DNA of 64,000 bases from Lujinxingia sediminis (GTDB taxonomy: Bacteria > Myxococcota_A > Bradymonadia > Bradymonadales > Bradymonadaceae), in assembly GCF_004005565.1 (NCBI RefSeq), contig NZ_SADD01000001.1:310001-374000 (forward strand). The letters run 5' to 3'. Position 1 is the first letter of the stretch, and every line of letters begins with the position of its first letter. The notes beneath the pieces are model-generated. The model searched no databases. It was not told the origin of the DNA and was given only the letters and a program-made list of their open reading frames with translations. Both the position numbers and the translations under genes were made by a program. Shown here piece by piece: positions 41,873-52,400 of this stretch.

Positions 41873-42973
41873 CTAAAGGGTCCAGGTGCTGACGCGAACA
41901 TTCGGATCGTCGCCCTGGAGGGCGTCGACCAGGCTGGAAAGCCCCATGACCTGATGCAGATGCCAGATCCCGGCGGCGACGTCTCCCGAAAGCAGCTTTT
42001 TCACAGCGGCAACCGCCACCGTGGCGGTCGCCCGCGATTCACCTGCCCCCTCCATTCCCATCACAAACGTGGTGTCTCCCGACGACGTCCCGGCTTTCGC
42101 GCTGGCCGCAACTCGCCAGCGGTCCGTTCCGCGTGCAAATGACTGCAGACCGCCAATCGCCATCTGTCGCAGAGCGTTGTGGCGCAGCGCACGCGCTCCG
42201 CCCATCCGTGAAAGCCACGCCAGCGCCCCGGTAATCACACCCGAGCTGAGACGAAACCTCGTCTCCACACTCCGCGCAGTGCTGCGGCGAACAAGCGAGG
42301 CCTGGTCGGCAAAGGGGAAAGGGTAGTAGCGCCGGGGGTGGGGCTCTTCGGGCCATCGCAACGTGCGATAGCTCTCCAGACTCCGAACCTCCCTCCAGCC
42401 ATCCGGGCCTCGCACCTGAAATCGCGTGTCGAGATGATCCAGCATCCAACCAATCGCCGCCTCCCCGTGAACATCGCCCATACCTAACTCGATCCACAGC
42501 GATACTTCGCTGTTCTGGCCGGAACGTCGCATGACCTCGGCCCCGAGAAGGTTGGTAAGCCCGGGGGCCAGCCCGACACTCAGCAGCGCTCTGCCCCCGG
42601 CTGCGATTGCCCTACTCTCAAGCGCCTCAATGGAGGTCAGCAGCCTGTCGTCAGCGCTGATATCCACATAGCCTTTCCCTGCTTGCACCGTCGTCAGCGC
42701 AGCGTGGGCGTCGGGTGCATCCACACACATCACGACCACATCAATATCTCGGATCGCCGCCTCAAATCCCGGGCGCTCTCCCAGGTCGATGTGACGCGCA
42801 CTGACCTCCTCGCCACCGGCTACCTCGGAGAGCTCGGACGCAAAGCGCGTGGCCTCCTCTTCACGGCGACCTGCAATGACAACACGCACCTCGCCACTTC
42901 GCACCAACCCCTCGCTTACGCGTCGCCCCACCTCACCGTATCCGCCAACGACCAGCACCTTCGCAGTATCCAT
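41873..42973 (-). CDS. Saccharopine-dehydrogenase-like NAD(P)-binding protein
   Basis: ATG 42973 is chosen because AGGAG is placed correctly and the Rossmann motif starts at once: VLVVGGYGEVGRRVSEGL. The 366-residue protein continues with VVIAGRREEEATRFASEL, IDVVVMCVDAPDAHAALTTVQAGKGYVDIS and GLAPGLTNLLGAEVM, the pattern of the saccharopine dehydrogenase NADP-binding family. Many members are trans-acting enoyl reductases or unknown oxidoreductases. The substrate cannot be inferred. Confidence 0.85.
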   Translation of the reverse strand: MDTAKVLVVGGYGEVGRRVSEGLVRSGEVRVVIAGRREEEATRFASELSEVAGGEEVSARHIDLGERPGFEAAIRDIDVVVMCVDAPDAHAALTTVQAGKGYVDISADDRLLTSIEALESRAIAAGGRALLSVGLAPGLTNLLGAEVMRRSGQNSEVSLWIELGMGDVHGEAAIGWMLDHLDTRFQVRGPDGWREVRSLESYRTLRWPEEPHPRRYYPFPFADQASLVRRSTARSVETRFRLSSGVITGALAWLSRMGGARALRHNALRQMAIGGLQSFARGTDRWRVAASAKAGTSSGDTTFVMGMEGAGESRATATVAVAAVKKLLSGDVAAGIWHLHQVMGLSSLVDALQGDDPNVRVSTWTL

Positions 42974-43383
42974 CGTTTCACTCCTGAAAAAAGCCCGAGC
43001 GACCTCCGAGCCTATCTCGAAGGTCATGGATGATAGCGACGTATGGCGCGGTCAACGGATTACACCGCGGCGTGCACGTTTGCGTGCCGTTGCTGTGCGG
43101 TGTGTAGACGCCCTAAGGACCCCGATAGGTTCCTTGCTTCAAGCACCACATAAGATTTCAAGCAACCTCAGTCCACAGGCACATCGATCTCGGCACCCCG
43201 CCCCCCGGCTCCGGCGCTTTGGGAGAGTCGGACCGTCATGAACCTCGATCGCTCTCGTAGCGTATCAAAGCTCCTCAACGACCCGAGACTTGAGCCGGGG
43301 GGACGACGCGTTAAGGTGGGGCGCTCACCTCAAACGCCGACGCGTTCTCTGCAATGGACGACGTCGCCACCGCCGGGCTTCAT
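42974..43383 (+). other. Divergent gap between oxidoreductase and lipoprotein genes
   Basis: The minus-strand gene's AGGAG is at the left end. I find no hairpin, repeat or convincing promoter in the rest. A plus-strand frame here (to 43660) has a Ser/Pro/Arg-rich shadow composition. Confidence 0.3.
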
Positions 43384-44676
43384 ATGCGCTACGCTTGTGC
43401 TCTTTCTGCTCTCCGGGTTGCTTCGGCCGTGCTGCTCCTCTCGTCCTGTGACGAGCCGTCAAACCCCACGCAAGAGCCCTTCGATGCGGGCGCATCCAGC
43501 GATGCCGATGCCGTCGACGCATCCTTCACCGATACAGACCTTCCGGCACCCGATGCTGAAGAGCGCTCGGAGGCCGACGTTTCAGACGCCGCCGATAGCA
43601 CACCCGACCCGCTCGAGGACGACTGCCCAGCCGCGGAGTCCGAAGGCATCAGTGCTCTGATCGGAGGGAGCGAAGAGGGCCAAACTCTCGTGATCTGCGG
43701 CCGCGGCTTCGGTGCACAGGGCCCGACGACCTTCTTTCTTGATGACTTCGAAGCAGGGCAGGCCGGAGCGCCTCTTCAAACCGACGCCACTCGGGGCCAG
43801 TGGCTTGATCCAAAGGGAACCTATGTCGACGACGACGCGCTCTCCGGGATGAACGCGCTTCTGGTCGCCGACCACATCGAGACGCAGGGGCGCGGTGTCA
43901 GTGCCGTGCTCGGTTTTCCCGACGACCAGGGAGACTTCGGCCTGAAGCACTTCAACGAATTCTTCGTACACTGGTCGATGCGCGACCTGGGAGACTTCCC
44001 CGGCCACGACTCCAGCCCCACCTCCTTCTCTTCCGACTCCAGCGCCAAAGACATCTGGGTGATGTACGGCGATCGCGGCGACAACTACGACTATTCGTGC
44101 TCTCAGGGCAGCTGCAACGGAAACGACATCATCCTGGCAACCCATACGGGCCAGGGAAGTTTCAAACATGACGGCAATAACACCACATCAAACTGGTGGA
44201 TTGGCGGCTACTGGGCCTTTCAACAGTGGAACACCCTCTCCACCTATCTGAAAATCAACCCCGAAGACCCCTATGGGGCGACGACCGGAGTCTTCGAACA
44301 CCTTAGCGCAGGGCAGGGCGTCTATCGTAGCACCTACAACGAAGGAGTGTTGCGTGAAGATCTCACCGAGCTCCCTCCCGTCTGGGATCGCCTCAAGTTT
44401 GGCGCCTGGTACCGCACCGCTGGCGATGTTCGCCGCCTTATGGACGACGTCTACGTCGCTGTCGGGCCCGGTGCCGCAGCTCGTGTCGAGGTGGCCAACG
44501 CCCCCAACTTCGATGAGGCCACCCGCGTCATCATCTCTCCGGTATACACCTGGACGGACACTCGCATTGAGGTGGACCTCCGACTCGCTGACCTCGTCAC
44601 CAGCGACGACGACCTTTATCTCTTTGTCGTGGATGCGAGCCATCGGCGTTGCGCCGGTGTGGCGCTTCTGCATTAA
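43384..44676 (+). CDS. Secreted lipoprotein with IPT-like and carbohydrate-binding-like domain
   Basis: From ATG 43384 the 430-residue protein has a lipobox (VASAVLLLSSC) and a long acidic Asp/Ala/Ser-rich linker (about 25-85). Near 95-115 (EGQTLVICGRGFG) it resembles an IPT-type turn. The remainder is beta-rich with many Trp/Tyr/Asp (STWLKF-like, DNYDYSCSQGSCNG, WIGGYWAFQQW). It looks like a secreted polysaccharide- or surface-binding protein; no catalytic residue set is evident. An ATG at 43354 is an alternative start. Confidence 0.6.
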   Translation: MRYACALSALRVASAVLLLSSCDEPSNPTQEPFDAGASSDADAVDASFTDTDLPAPDAEERSEADVSDAADSTPDPLEDDCPAAESEGISALIGGSEEGQTLVICGRGFGAQGPTTFFLDDFEAGQAGAPLQTDATRGQWLDPKGTYVDDDALSGMNALLVADHIETQGRGVSAVLGFPDDQGDFGLKHFNEFFVHWSMRDLGDFPGHDSSPTSFSSDSSAKDIWVMYGDRGDNYDYSCSQGSCNGNDIILATHTGQGSFKHDGNNTTSNWWIGGYWAFQQWNTLSTYLKINPEDPYGATTGVFEHLSAGQGVYRSTYNEGVLREDLTELPPVWDRLKFGAWYRTAGDVRRLMDDVYVAVGPGAAARVEVANAPNFDEATRVIISPVYTWTDTRIEVDLRLADLVTSDDDLYLFVVDASHRRCAGVALLH

Positions 44677-45149
44677 GACATCGATGTGCTGCGATTCGCC
44701 CCTTTCTCTTGAAGGACGCGACGACGTCTGGGCTCGTGCGGTGACACACGAGCCTGGCTCATCCTCCCGTCCGGGGAGGACCGCACTCTTTGGGCGATGC
44801 TCGCACCACAAACACACTCGCCGCAACCTGGTGCAGCTCCTGAGACTGAACCTTGCGGCCTCCAGCTGCCGTGCAGCGCCCCAGCCCCACTAACTCCCTC
44901 TTCTCACGCACAAGCCGAAGGTGGCAGCGCCGAGTTTTTCCCTCATGGGCGTAGCGGAGGTGCCCGACGCTGTCGCGGCAAGCTACGCGTTGTAGGCTTT
45001 TTGACACGTAAAGAGCAGGTCCTTTCCGACCGGGGACCGCTCACCCGTCGTTATAACGACCTGCAACCTTGAATATGGGCCCGTACCCATTACCATCGCC
45101 GCGTTGCCAGAACTCTGAATCCCATGGATGGACCCAACCTGGAGCTCTT
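44677..45149 (+). other. Intergenic region with hairpins and a perfect palindrome
   Basis: A GGCTCGTG/CACGAGCC hairpin lies near 44730-44755 and a CCTCCC/GGGAGG hairpin near 44763-44779. TTGACA (45001-45006) has a weak downstream -10. The perfect 14-base palindrome GTCGTTATAACGAC (45047-45060) lies 90 bases before the next ATG and could be an operator. No gene is convincing here. Confidence 0.4.
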
Positions 45150-47105
45150 ATGTCGCATGCCTTCTCTATGCCCCCGTCTTACTACGCCGCGCTGATTGTC
45201 TCCGGCCTCGCGCTGGCTGCGTGCAAATCTTCCGTTCCTGATGACGCCCCCACCGAGCAAACTTCGGCAACGAGCGTGGAACTCGGTAGCCTTCCGACTC
45301 ACGAGCAGCTCTCGCGTCTTCTTCCCGCCGATACGCTCGTCGTCGCGGCATACAACATCGAAGGATTTCGTAAGCTCCATCACCAGTCTCCTCTGCCTCA
45401 GGGTATCTCCCAGGCGCTGATTCTCGATCTTCCTTTCGTCAGTGAGATCTTGAGCCATCAGAGCGGTGCCGAGCCGATCGAGGGCCTCGATCATTCGCGC
45501 TCGATTTACCTGGCGACCTCACGTGCGGGCTTTGAGAACGCGCTCGACGGGCTGCGTACCGCCAGCCCCGAACTGCTCGCATCCACAGACTTAGGGTTTC
45601 CCGAAGCCTTTCATGTTCGCGCGTTCCTCCCGGTGACTGATGCCGAGAAGGCCAGCTTCCAGATGGCTCAGTTGTATCAGGGAGCGTACACCGCGACCCC
45701 TCGCGGTGACTTCCTCGTGATCGACTTCGCTGCAGGCATTGTCACCCCGGAGATCAACCCCTGGCCCGAGGCTTCGCCCGTTGTCGAAGCGCTCGCCGCA
45801 GACCGTGATTCCCCCGCCTGGGCCGCTTTCAGCGGACGCGACGCCCCCTTCGCCATCTATGGCCAGATGAGCGGGCTCTTCGATCAGCTCGCACTCATCG
45901 AACTCGGCTCCACCTTGCTGATCCCCCGCACGCCCGCCGAGGAGCAGCGCATCGACGCTATCCTGGCGACCGAAATCGCTGCGACCGCTCAAGAGTTCAG
46001 CTTTGACAGCCCCGAAGTCGCCGAGTCGGAAGACCTCGCGCTACTGCTCTCCCTACACAATGATGTGTTGACCCTCGATGCCGTCGCCTCACTGACCGAG
46101 TACGGTCAGTCGCTCGTCGATGCCATCGCTCAGAGCGCGCCGATGCGCGCCCGACAGACCGAAAACGTTGCGCTGGACGTTCACTTCGGTCTCGACCTCT
46201 CCAGCGCCATCGAGCAGCACAGGACGCCGCGCTGGGCGCAGGATATTGCCGGCATGGAGGATGCAACGTTCAAACGCATGATTGAAGGACAGACCCGCGA
46301 CTCCGCCTGGGGATTTCCTCTTGGCGTACTTCGTTCGCCGATTACCGGGTACGCGCTTTTTGACCGCTTTGTCGGTGAACAAACCACCCCCGCTGAGTTC
46401 GGCCTTGTCCGCGGTTTCTGGCTGCAAGTCCTCGGTGCCAGAGACGAGCAGCTCGTCTCCGCCCTGGGGCTGAACCTCCCGGTCGACGCGCCGCGCGAGC
46501 CTTTTGAAGAGTTCGCCAGGCTGGCCCTCAATCCCCTGGGGTCTCCCGTCGCAATCGAGATCGCTGAGCATGCCGACCGTCTCGAATTGATGGCCTCCTC
46601 CGCGGCTCCTACAGACGAAGTGTTTGCCCAGGGAGAGCGCGAGGTCGCAGCCGGTGTCGACGCCTTCGTAGACCTCCGTCAGATCTATCAGATCCTCCAG
46701 GCGGTCGACTCGACGGTGCTGACACCCGTCACCATCATGGGACTCAACGCGGTGGCCACTATGGGCTCCCCCCGCATCTTTGCACACGCTGCGTTTGCTC
46801 CGGGCCAGGGCCTGGCTCGCGTTCAGTGGGGCGGAGACTCGCTGATTGCCCCGCCCGTAGTGTCTACCTCTCGCTCTCCCGTAGCGTTGAAGTCGATGGA
46901 TGCCTGCCTCTTCACCGCCCGAGAGTGGTCCATCCTTGGCCTGGGGGAGTTTGCCTCGCTCGCGGACCCCGCTGCTCAGACCCCCACCCTTGCTGAAGAG
47001 CTGGCTCAGGCCATCGATAACCTCGCCACCCAATGCGCCTCCGGGGACGCTTCAGCAACCGTCGAAGAACTCGCCGAAGACTGGCGTGACTTCGGTCGGC
47101 GCTGA
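45150..47105 (+). CDS. Large lipoprotein of unknown function
   Basis: From ATG 45150 (GGAG upstream) the 651-residue protein has a lipobox (ALIVSGLALAAC). The mature part alternates helices and strands in a regular way (LLPADTLVVAAYNIEGFRKL; LGFPEAFHVRAFLPVTD; FAIYGQMSGLFDQLALIELGS). No family was recognised; the even structure suggests repeated domains of the DUF3352 type seen in myxobacterial periplasmic proteins, but I cannot confirm it. It ends 36 bases before a strong terminator. Confidence 0.6.
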   Translation: MSHAFSMPPSYYAALIVSGLALAACKSSVPDDAPTEQTSATSVELGSLPTHEQLSRLLPADTLVVAAYNIEGFRKLHHQSPLPQGISQALILDLPFVSEILSHQSGAEPIEGLDHSRSIYLATSRAGFENALDGLRTASPELLASTDLGFPEAFHVRAFLPVTDAEKASFQMAQLYQGAYTATPRGDFLVIDFAAGIVTPEINPWPEASPVVEALAADRDSPAWAAFSGRDAPFAIYGQMSGLFDQLALIELGSTLLIPRTPAEEQRIDAILATEIAATAQEFSFDSPEVAESEDLALLLSLHNDVLTLDAVASLTEYGQSLVDAIAQSAPMRARQTENVALDVHFGLDLSSAIEQHRTPRWAQDIAGMEDATFKRMIEGQTRDSAWGFPLGVLRSPITGYALFDRFVGEQTTPAEFGLVRGFWLQVLGARDEQLVSALGLNLPVDAPREPFEEFARLALNPLGSPVAIEIAEHADRLELMASSAAPTDEVFAQGEREVAAGVDAFVDLRQIYQILQAVDSTVLTPVTIMGLNAVATMGSPRIFAHAAFAPGQGLARVQWGGDSLIAPPVVSTSRSPVALKSMDACLFTAREWSILGLGEFASLADPAAQTPTLAEELAQAIDNLATQCASGDASATVEELAEDWRDFGRR

Positions 47106-47140
47106 GCGCTGCTCGACCAGAGCCCCCTGAAGAGGGCCCC

Positions 47141-47195
47141 GCACACGACAGAAAGCCCCCGACGCCCTGCGCCTCGGGGGCTTTCTGTCGTGTGC
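47141..47195 (+). terminator. Unusually long perfect hairpin terminator
   Basis: Arms of 22 bases (47141-47162 and 47174-47195) pair perfectly around an 11-base loop. CCCCCGA/TCGGGGG forms the stem top and CTTTCTG gives the T-rich side. It ends transcription of the lipoprotein gene. Confidence 0.8.
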
Positions 47196-47406
47196 CACCT
47201 CGGCGTCTTGAATGTCATGTCGACGCGATGGCCCGATGTTGCGTGGGATTGCAGCGCGGTACACTTTTCATCGCTGATGCTTGGTGCTAGGGTCATGTCA
47301 ATCTCACCACATGCCGCACCGCTGGGGGACCACTCGTTGTTGCCGCTTCGCGCCGTCGCGACAGGCAAGCATCGATTGCTGTTCACTTCTATTCCACGTC
47401 TCAATC

Positions 47407-48222
47407 ATGGAGGAGTCAGTGACGCAAGAACCCTTACGCACCTACCTCAACGGTAAGGTGCTCCCAGCCGGGCGTCGAATCCTGACGCTCGAGTCCATCC
47501 TGGCAATTGCCTCGCGGATGGGTGACGACGCACTTGTGATGCGTTGTGACAAGGCTCTGAAGACCAATCGCCAGGCGCGTCGCATGGAGATGCGCTACAA
47601 ATCCAACAAGTCCCAACACTCCCGCGCCCGCGGTGACTCCGTTGAACTCGATGCGAAAGTTGGCGAAGTGCTTGCCGGTATGTGCACCGTCGCTCAAGGT
47701 CAGGCCGTCGGTGATGATGAGGTCGCTCGCGCTGCGGCAGAATTCATCCTGCAGGTCGCGCCCAACGGGATCGCTCCGCTGACACGGCAGTCCTTTGAGG
47801 CGCAGCTGACCGATGCTCGTGTTCTCCTCGATCGTTTTGATGACGACCTTGCCCGCCATATCGAGTTGCTCGGGCTCGTTCGTCATCGCGACCACCTGCG
47901 CGGGCTTATCCCCCGCTTCGCTCGGGAGCTGCTGGCGGAGCGGGCTCAGCCCTGCACCTTCAGCGATGTCAAAGCGATCGACACCGCCGCGCGCGATGTC
48001 TTCGCTGCGACAATCTTTCACGTGCTGGCCGTTTACGCCGATAACCCGGTGACACGTGAAGCGTTGCTCACCGAGTACCATCGCCAGAGCGACCTTCTCT
48101 CCAAGTACTACCGTCGCCACCGCAAACATGTGGATGTCGACCCTGGTACCGGAGAGATCGTCGACGAAGGCGATGATGACCAGGCCCCCGAACTCCCGGC
48201 CGTTTCCGAGTCCGAGGCCTGA
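47407..48222 (+). CDS. Cytosolic helical protein of unknown function
   Basis: The start may be ATG 47407 or GTG 47419; the AGGAG inside the frame ahead of the GTG makes the latter possible. The 271-residue protein is highly helical, without signal peptide (LTLESILAIASRMGDDALVM; EVARAAAEFILQVA; DDDLARHIELLGLVRHRDHL; LLTEYHRQSDLLSKYYRRHR). It ends in an acidic tail. No family was recognised. Confidence 0.6.
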   Translation: MEESVTQEPLRTYLNGKVLPAGRRILTLESILAIASRMGDDALVMRCDKALKTNRQARRMEMRYKSNKSQHSRARGDSVELDAKVGEVLAGMCTVAQGQAVGDDEVARAAAEFILQVAPNGIAPLTRQSFEAQLTDARVLLDRFDDDLARHIELLGLVRHRDHLRGLIPRFARELLAERAQPCTFSDVKAIDTAARDVFAATIFHVLAVYADNPVTREALLTEYHRQSDLLSKYYRRHRKHVDVDPGTGEIVDEGDDDQAPELPAVSESEA

Positions 48223-48260
48223 TTCTACTCCTGTGTGACGGCGCAGAGTGGTTTGAGTTC

Positions 48261-48294
48261 GCCCCGTGGGCCCCCCGGCCCACGGGGCTTTTTT
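48261..48294 (+). terminator. Strong terminator
   Basis: GCCCCGTGGGCC pairs perfectly with GGCCCACGGGGC around CCCC and is followed by six T. It lies 38 bases after the stop at 48222. Confidence 0.9.
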
Positions 48295-48327
48295 GTGCCC
48301 GTCGTTTCAACCCCCTCTTCCCCAACG

Positions 48328-48660
48328 CTATCCCCCCTTCTGCCGGTTCCAGCACTCCCGAATACCCCTATTCGCTGGCACGCAGCGCTCAATCATCTGG
48401 CGGGCGCACTCCCGTCCCGACATCGCCCCATGCCACGTTGTCACATCCCACGCGTTCACCTCCCCGGCCAGGCTCTCGCGCCTGTAGCTCAACACCATCC
48501 TCCCCCCCTCCTCAGCCGACTCCGTCAACGTCGCACCGAATCTCATCTCCTCGCCGAACTCGTAGAGGGCGATCCGACAAGGACCCCGGCACCCGTGATA
48601 TCCGGGAGGATCAAGCCCTCGAAAACCTCGCACCCATAGAGCTCCGGCGGGGGCGGGCTG
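48328..48660 (-). pseudogene. Possible broken small gene beside the 42-bp array
   Basis: On the minus strand one frame reads ELYGCEVFEGLILPDITGAGVLVG (about 48655-48585), and another, from about 48570, reads LYEFGEEMRFGATLTESAEEGG, then VNAWDVTTWHGAMSGRECAR and a stop at 48328. Each looks like real protein and together they would need one frameshift. The 5-prime side would lie in the 42-bp array. It is listed as a possible pseudogene; a purely chance origin remains possible. Confidence 0.3.
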
Positions 48661-48702
48661 TTCAGAACCCCGTCTCGGGAGCGATCCCGGTACCCCGAGC
48701 TA

Positions 48703-49020
48703 TTCACAACCTCGGTAGGTGAAAGATTCGAGGAGCTCGATGTGTTCACAACCTCGGCAGGCGAGGGATTCGAGGGGCTCGAAGTGTTCACAACCTCGGC
48801 AGGCGAGGGATTCGAGGGGCTCGAAGTGTTCACAACCTCGGCAGGCGAGGGATTCGAGGGGCTCGAAGTGTTCACAATCTCGGTAGGTGAGGGATTCGAG
48901 GGGCTCGAAGTGTTCACAACCTCGGCAGGTGAGAGATTCGAGGGGCTCGAAGTGTTCACAATCTCGGTAGGTGAGAGATTCGAGGGGCTCGAAGTGTTCA
49001 CAACCTCGGTAATTGAGGGA
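48703..49020. repeat. Exact 42-bp tandem array with two palindromes per unit
   Basis: Units starting at TTCAC recur at 48703, 48745, 48787, 48829, 48871, 48913, 48955 and 48997, exactly 42 bases apart; seven are complete. Each holds the inverted repeat TTCGAGGGGCTCGAA and most hold CCTCGGCAGGCGAGG. Both strands are open because 42 is a multiple of three (VNTSSPSNPSPAEV on the minus strand, EVFTTSAGEGFEGL on the plus), and neither has a ribosome site or signal peptide. The 42-base step is four helical turns, so bound proteins would line up on one face of the DNA. A minisatellite is the minimal reading. Confidence 0.75.
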
Positions 49021-49127
49021 ATGAGGCAGAGGGGGGGCTTTCTGCGGGGATGCGGCGAGGAGGGGAAGGAGAGGATGGGGGGCCCTAACTCCCCGAGGAG
49101 GGGGGGGAGAGGATGGGGGGGCGAGCT

Positions 49128-49415
49128 TTAGTCGACTACGGTGTTGATGGCTTCCGCAAGGTCGAAATCATTGGAGGTGAGTCCACCGGCGTCGTGGGTG
49201 GTGAGGGTGAGTTCGACGCGGTTGTAGACGTTGAAGAGTTCGGGGTGGTGATCGGCGGCGTCGGCCAGGGGAGCGATACGATTGATGAAGGCGATTGCGT
49301 CGGGAAAGCTATCGAAGAGGAGCTCACGCTTGATGGCATCACCATCGCGTCGCCATCCGGTGAGCAATTTGAGACGTGCATCGATCGTGGCATCATCGAG
49401 GAGGGCAGGGGGCAT
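49128..49415 (-). CDS. Pterin-4a-carbinolamine dehydratase
   Basis: From ATG 49415 (GGAG six bases ahead) the 95-residue protein has the family mark DHHPELFNVYNRVELTLTTHD, where HHP-x-N-x-Y is the active-site block, then AGGLTSNDFDLA. It recycles tetrahydrobiopterin for aromatic hydroxylases and can act as a cofactor of moco enzymes. A longer frame to 49436 is not needed. No phenylalanine hydroxylase is in the window. Confidence 0.93.
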   Translation of the reverse strand: MPPALLDDATIDARLKLLTGWRRDGDAIKRELLFDSFPDAIAFINRIAPLADAADHHPELFNVYNRVELTLTTHDAGGLTSNDFDLAEAINTVVD

Positions 49416-49449
49416 GATCACTCCGTTGGGGGGCAATGAAAAGGGTTCA

Positions 49450-52400
49450 TCAATGGCGGGGAGCGAACTCCGCGTCGAGTTTGTCGGCGAGGCTCAGGAG
49501 TTTGCGGGTTTGTTCGGCGCGGCCGAAGCGTTGCCAGATGGTCGCGACGGCACGCAGTTGGCGAGCGGCCTGTCGGGAGGGGGCTAGTTCTGCGCTGTGC
49601 ATGGCGAGTTGACCGAGGACATCGAGCCAGATTTCGCGGTCGAGATCGGCCAGAATCTCGTGGCCATCGACTTCTGCGATGAGTGATTCGTACGCGCCAT
49701 GTGATTCGGTCAGGAGAGCATAAAATGCGGCGTTTGCCTGGCAGAAGACTTCGACGCGGGGCATTCCGAGGTCTTCTGCGTCGGCGCGAGCGCGGCCTAA
49801 TTCCAGGGCGGCCATGTGTAGGCGACTTAAGAAGCACTGCAACAGGCCCATCAGGCTGCGAGCTTTCGCGCGATCTTCTGCGGTCCCCTGGGCGTCGACA
49901 TGGCGCAGCGTTTCACGAAGTGTGCGTTCAGCGCTCGCCAGTTCTCCGTGCCACATATCGACCAGCGCCAGGTTATTTCGCAGGTCGAAGAGGCCCCAGC
50001 TGGTGCCGAGGCTCTCTTTGAGTCGGCGAGCCTCGCGAAGGATGGTCTGGGCTTCGGCGAAGCGGCGTTGGTTGATGAGGACGATGCCTTTATTCGTCAG
50101 GGGTTGGGAGATTGCGACCTGATCGCCCATACGTCCGAAGACTTCGGCGGCGGCATCGAAGTGACGTTCGGCCTTGTCATAGCGACGGGTCATCACCATG
50201 AGGATGCCCATCGCGTTATGAGAGGCACCGATATTGAACGGCGTGCCCAGGGCCTGGTGGATATTGAGGCCTTGTTGGAGGAGGCTTTCGGCCTGGGCGA
50301 AGTCTTCGGTCTCCAGTTTGAGTTGGCCGAGTTGTCGAAACGCCTCTGCCAGGCCATGGCGGTCACCGATGGTGCGTTTCAGCTCGAGCGCCTCACGCAG
50401 TGTTTGTTCTGCGATTTCGAAGCGGTCAGGTGCATTGAGGGAGGGGGCCATCAAGGCTCCTCCCAGCGCGATCAAAGCGTCGCTCAGGCCTTGACGGTCC
50501 TGGGATGTCTCAAAGGAGGTGCGAGCTCTCTTTAAGTACTCGTAGCGTTTGTCGTGATCGCCTCTTCGTTGCGCGGCTTCCGCGAGGTGCAGCAGAACTT
50601 GTCCACTGACTTCGGCGTCGTCCAGGGTCTTAAGCATCATTTCGAGGCGGTCGCGGACCTGTTGACCTGCCAGGGCGTCGGCCTGGGTCAGGTGTACGCG
50701 AGACAGTCCGATGAGGGCCTTGGCGACACCGGCGACATCCTGGATTTGCTGACTGTAGTCGAGGGCCAGGCTGTAGAGGTGGGTTGCTTCATCAAAACGC
50801 GATTGAATGGTCAAGAGGTGCGCGAAGCCCCGAAGGGATCGGCTGCGTTCTGAGCCGCGAGCGCTGTCGGTATCCACAACTCGGCGGTAGTGTTCTTCGG
50901 CGAGCCCGAATTCACCGAAGCGTCGGGCAAGCTCGGCCATGGCGAGGTTGGCTTCGGTCCACAGCTCACCGCGTTCACCGCGGCTCTCCAAAAGTCCGAG
51001 CAGCTCACGGTAGCGCTCTCTCGCACCGCGCTGGTCAAACCTGTTCATCGAGCGCTTTGCGGCGGCGCTGAGGGTATCTCGATAGCGCTCCATCTCACCG
51101 GCCTGACGCCAGTGGTCAGCAATTTCGACGAGAGGAACCTCAAGCTGACGTTCGCTGTAGAAGGTATGCTTGAGCTGGGCAGCGCTCTGATGCATTCCGC
51201 GCGTGGACCACTGCTCACGAAGTTCTTTGAGAAGCGCTTCACGCAGTAAGCTGTTCTCAAACTCTACGCAGATCAGGTTTTGATGCAGGCTCTGGCGTGC
51301 GATCGCCTCTTCACTGAGCGCACCGAGTTCGCGCTCCAGGTCCTCGAGTTCGATGGACTCGAAGTGTCCGAGAGCGGCTTTAAGGAGGTCGACGGGAACT
51401 CGCATGCCGAGGACGCTGAGCCACTCCAGCACACGGCGCAGTTGTGGTCTGTCGCGATGCTTATGAATCGCTTGCTCAACGCGAAGGGCCATCAACTCCA
51501 TCAGGTCGGGGGGGAGTTCGATCTTTCTGGGGTTGCCACTTTTCAGGCTCCACCGCGAGCCCTGCCGTGCCAGATTATTCTCGTTTTGCAGGTAGCGAAT
51601 GATCTGAATCGCATGCAGCGGGACTCCCTGGCTAAGCCAGCCCACGCGTTCCTTGAGTCGCGACTCCAGGGGAAGGATCGAGTCGAGGAAAACCGAGAGC
51701 GCCTTGCCCGAGAGGCGCCTCAGTCGCTGACGTGAGAAGCTCACACCGACATTGGCCCCGATGGTGCGCAGGTGGTCTTCGAGGTCCGGGTTGAGTGCGC
51801 GCTCTTCGGGCCGCATCGTCAGCATCACCATCACCGGACAAGCCTGGGTGCGCATGGTGACAGCAAAATACTCCAGAAACGCCAGGCTACCGCTATCGGC
51901 GTATTGGACATCCTCCAGCGCCAGCACGATCGGGCGGCGCTCGGCGAGGCGCAGTATGAGGCGTTCCAGTCGGGCGAAGAGCACTCCGGACTCGGCCTGG
52001 GCCAGGTCGGTGGCTTCCACCACCCGCGGCCTGAGAAAGTCGACAATGGCGCTGATCTCGCTGTCGGAAAACCCACCGAGTTGGCGAAGATCCTGGCGTA
52101 CCGTGGTATCGACCTGCATGCGTTCGCTATGTGAGACGCCCCAGAGTCCGGCGAGCAACTCGCGCAGGCCTTCCATGGGGAGCGAGCGTCGACGAAAGGC
52201 GGCGGTGGAGTAATCGACAGCTTCTTCGTTCAGCGCGCTCATGACGGCATGGACAAGGTGAGTCTTGCCTACGCCGCCTTCGCCCTCCAGCAGGACCACC
52301 TGTCCTGCGCTCAGTTGTTGAACGCTACGCGCCAATCCTACGAGCTGATCGAACTCGCGATCTCGCCCGATCAAGGGAAGATCGAAGCGTGGACGCGAGT

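Noticed and set aside
48703-49020. CRISPR array reading of the 42-bp repeats
   Set aside because: The whole 42-base unit repeats, leaving no variable spacer.
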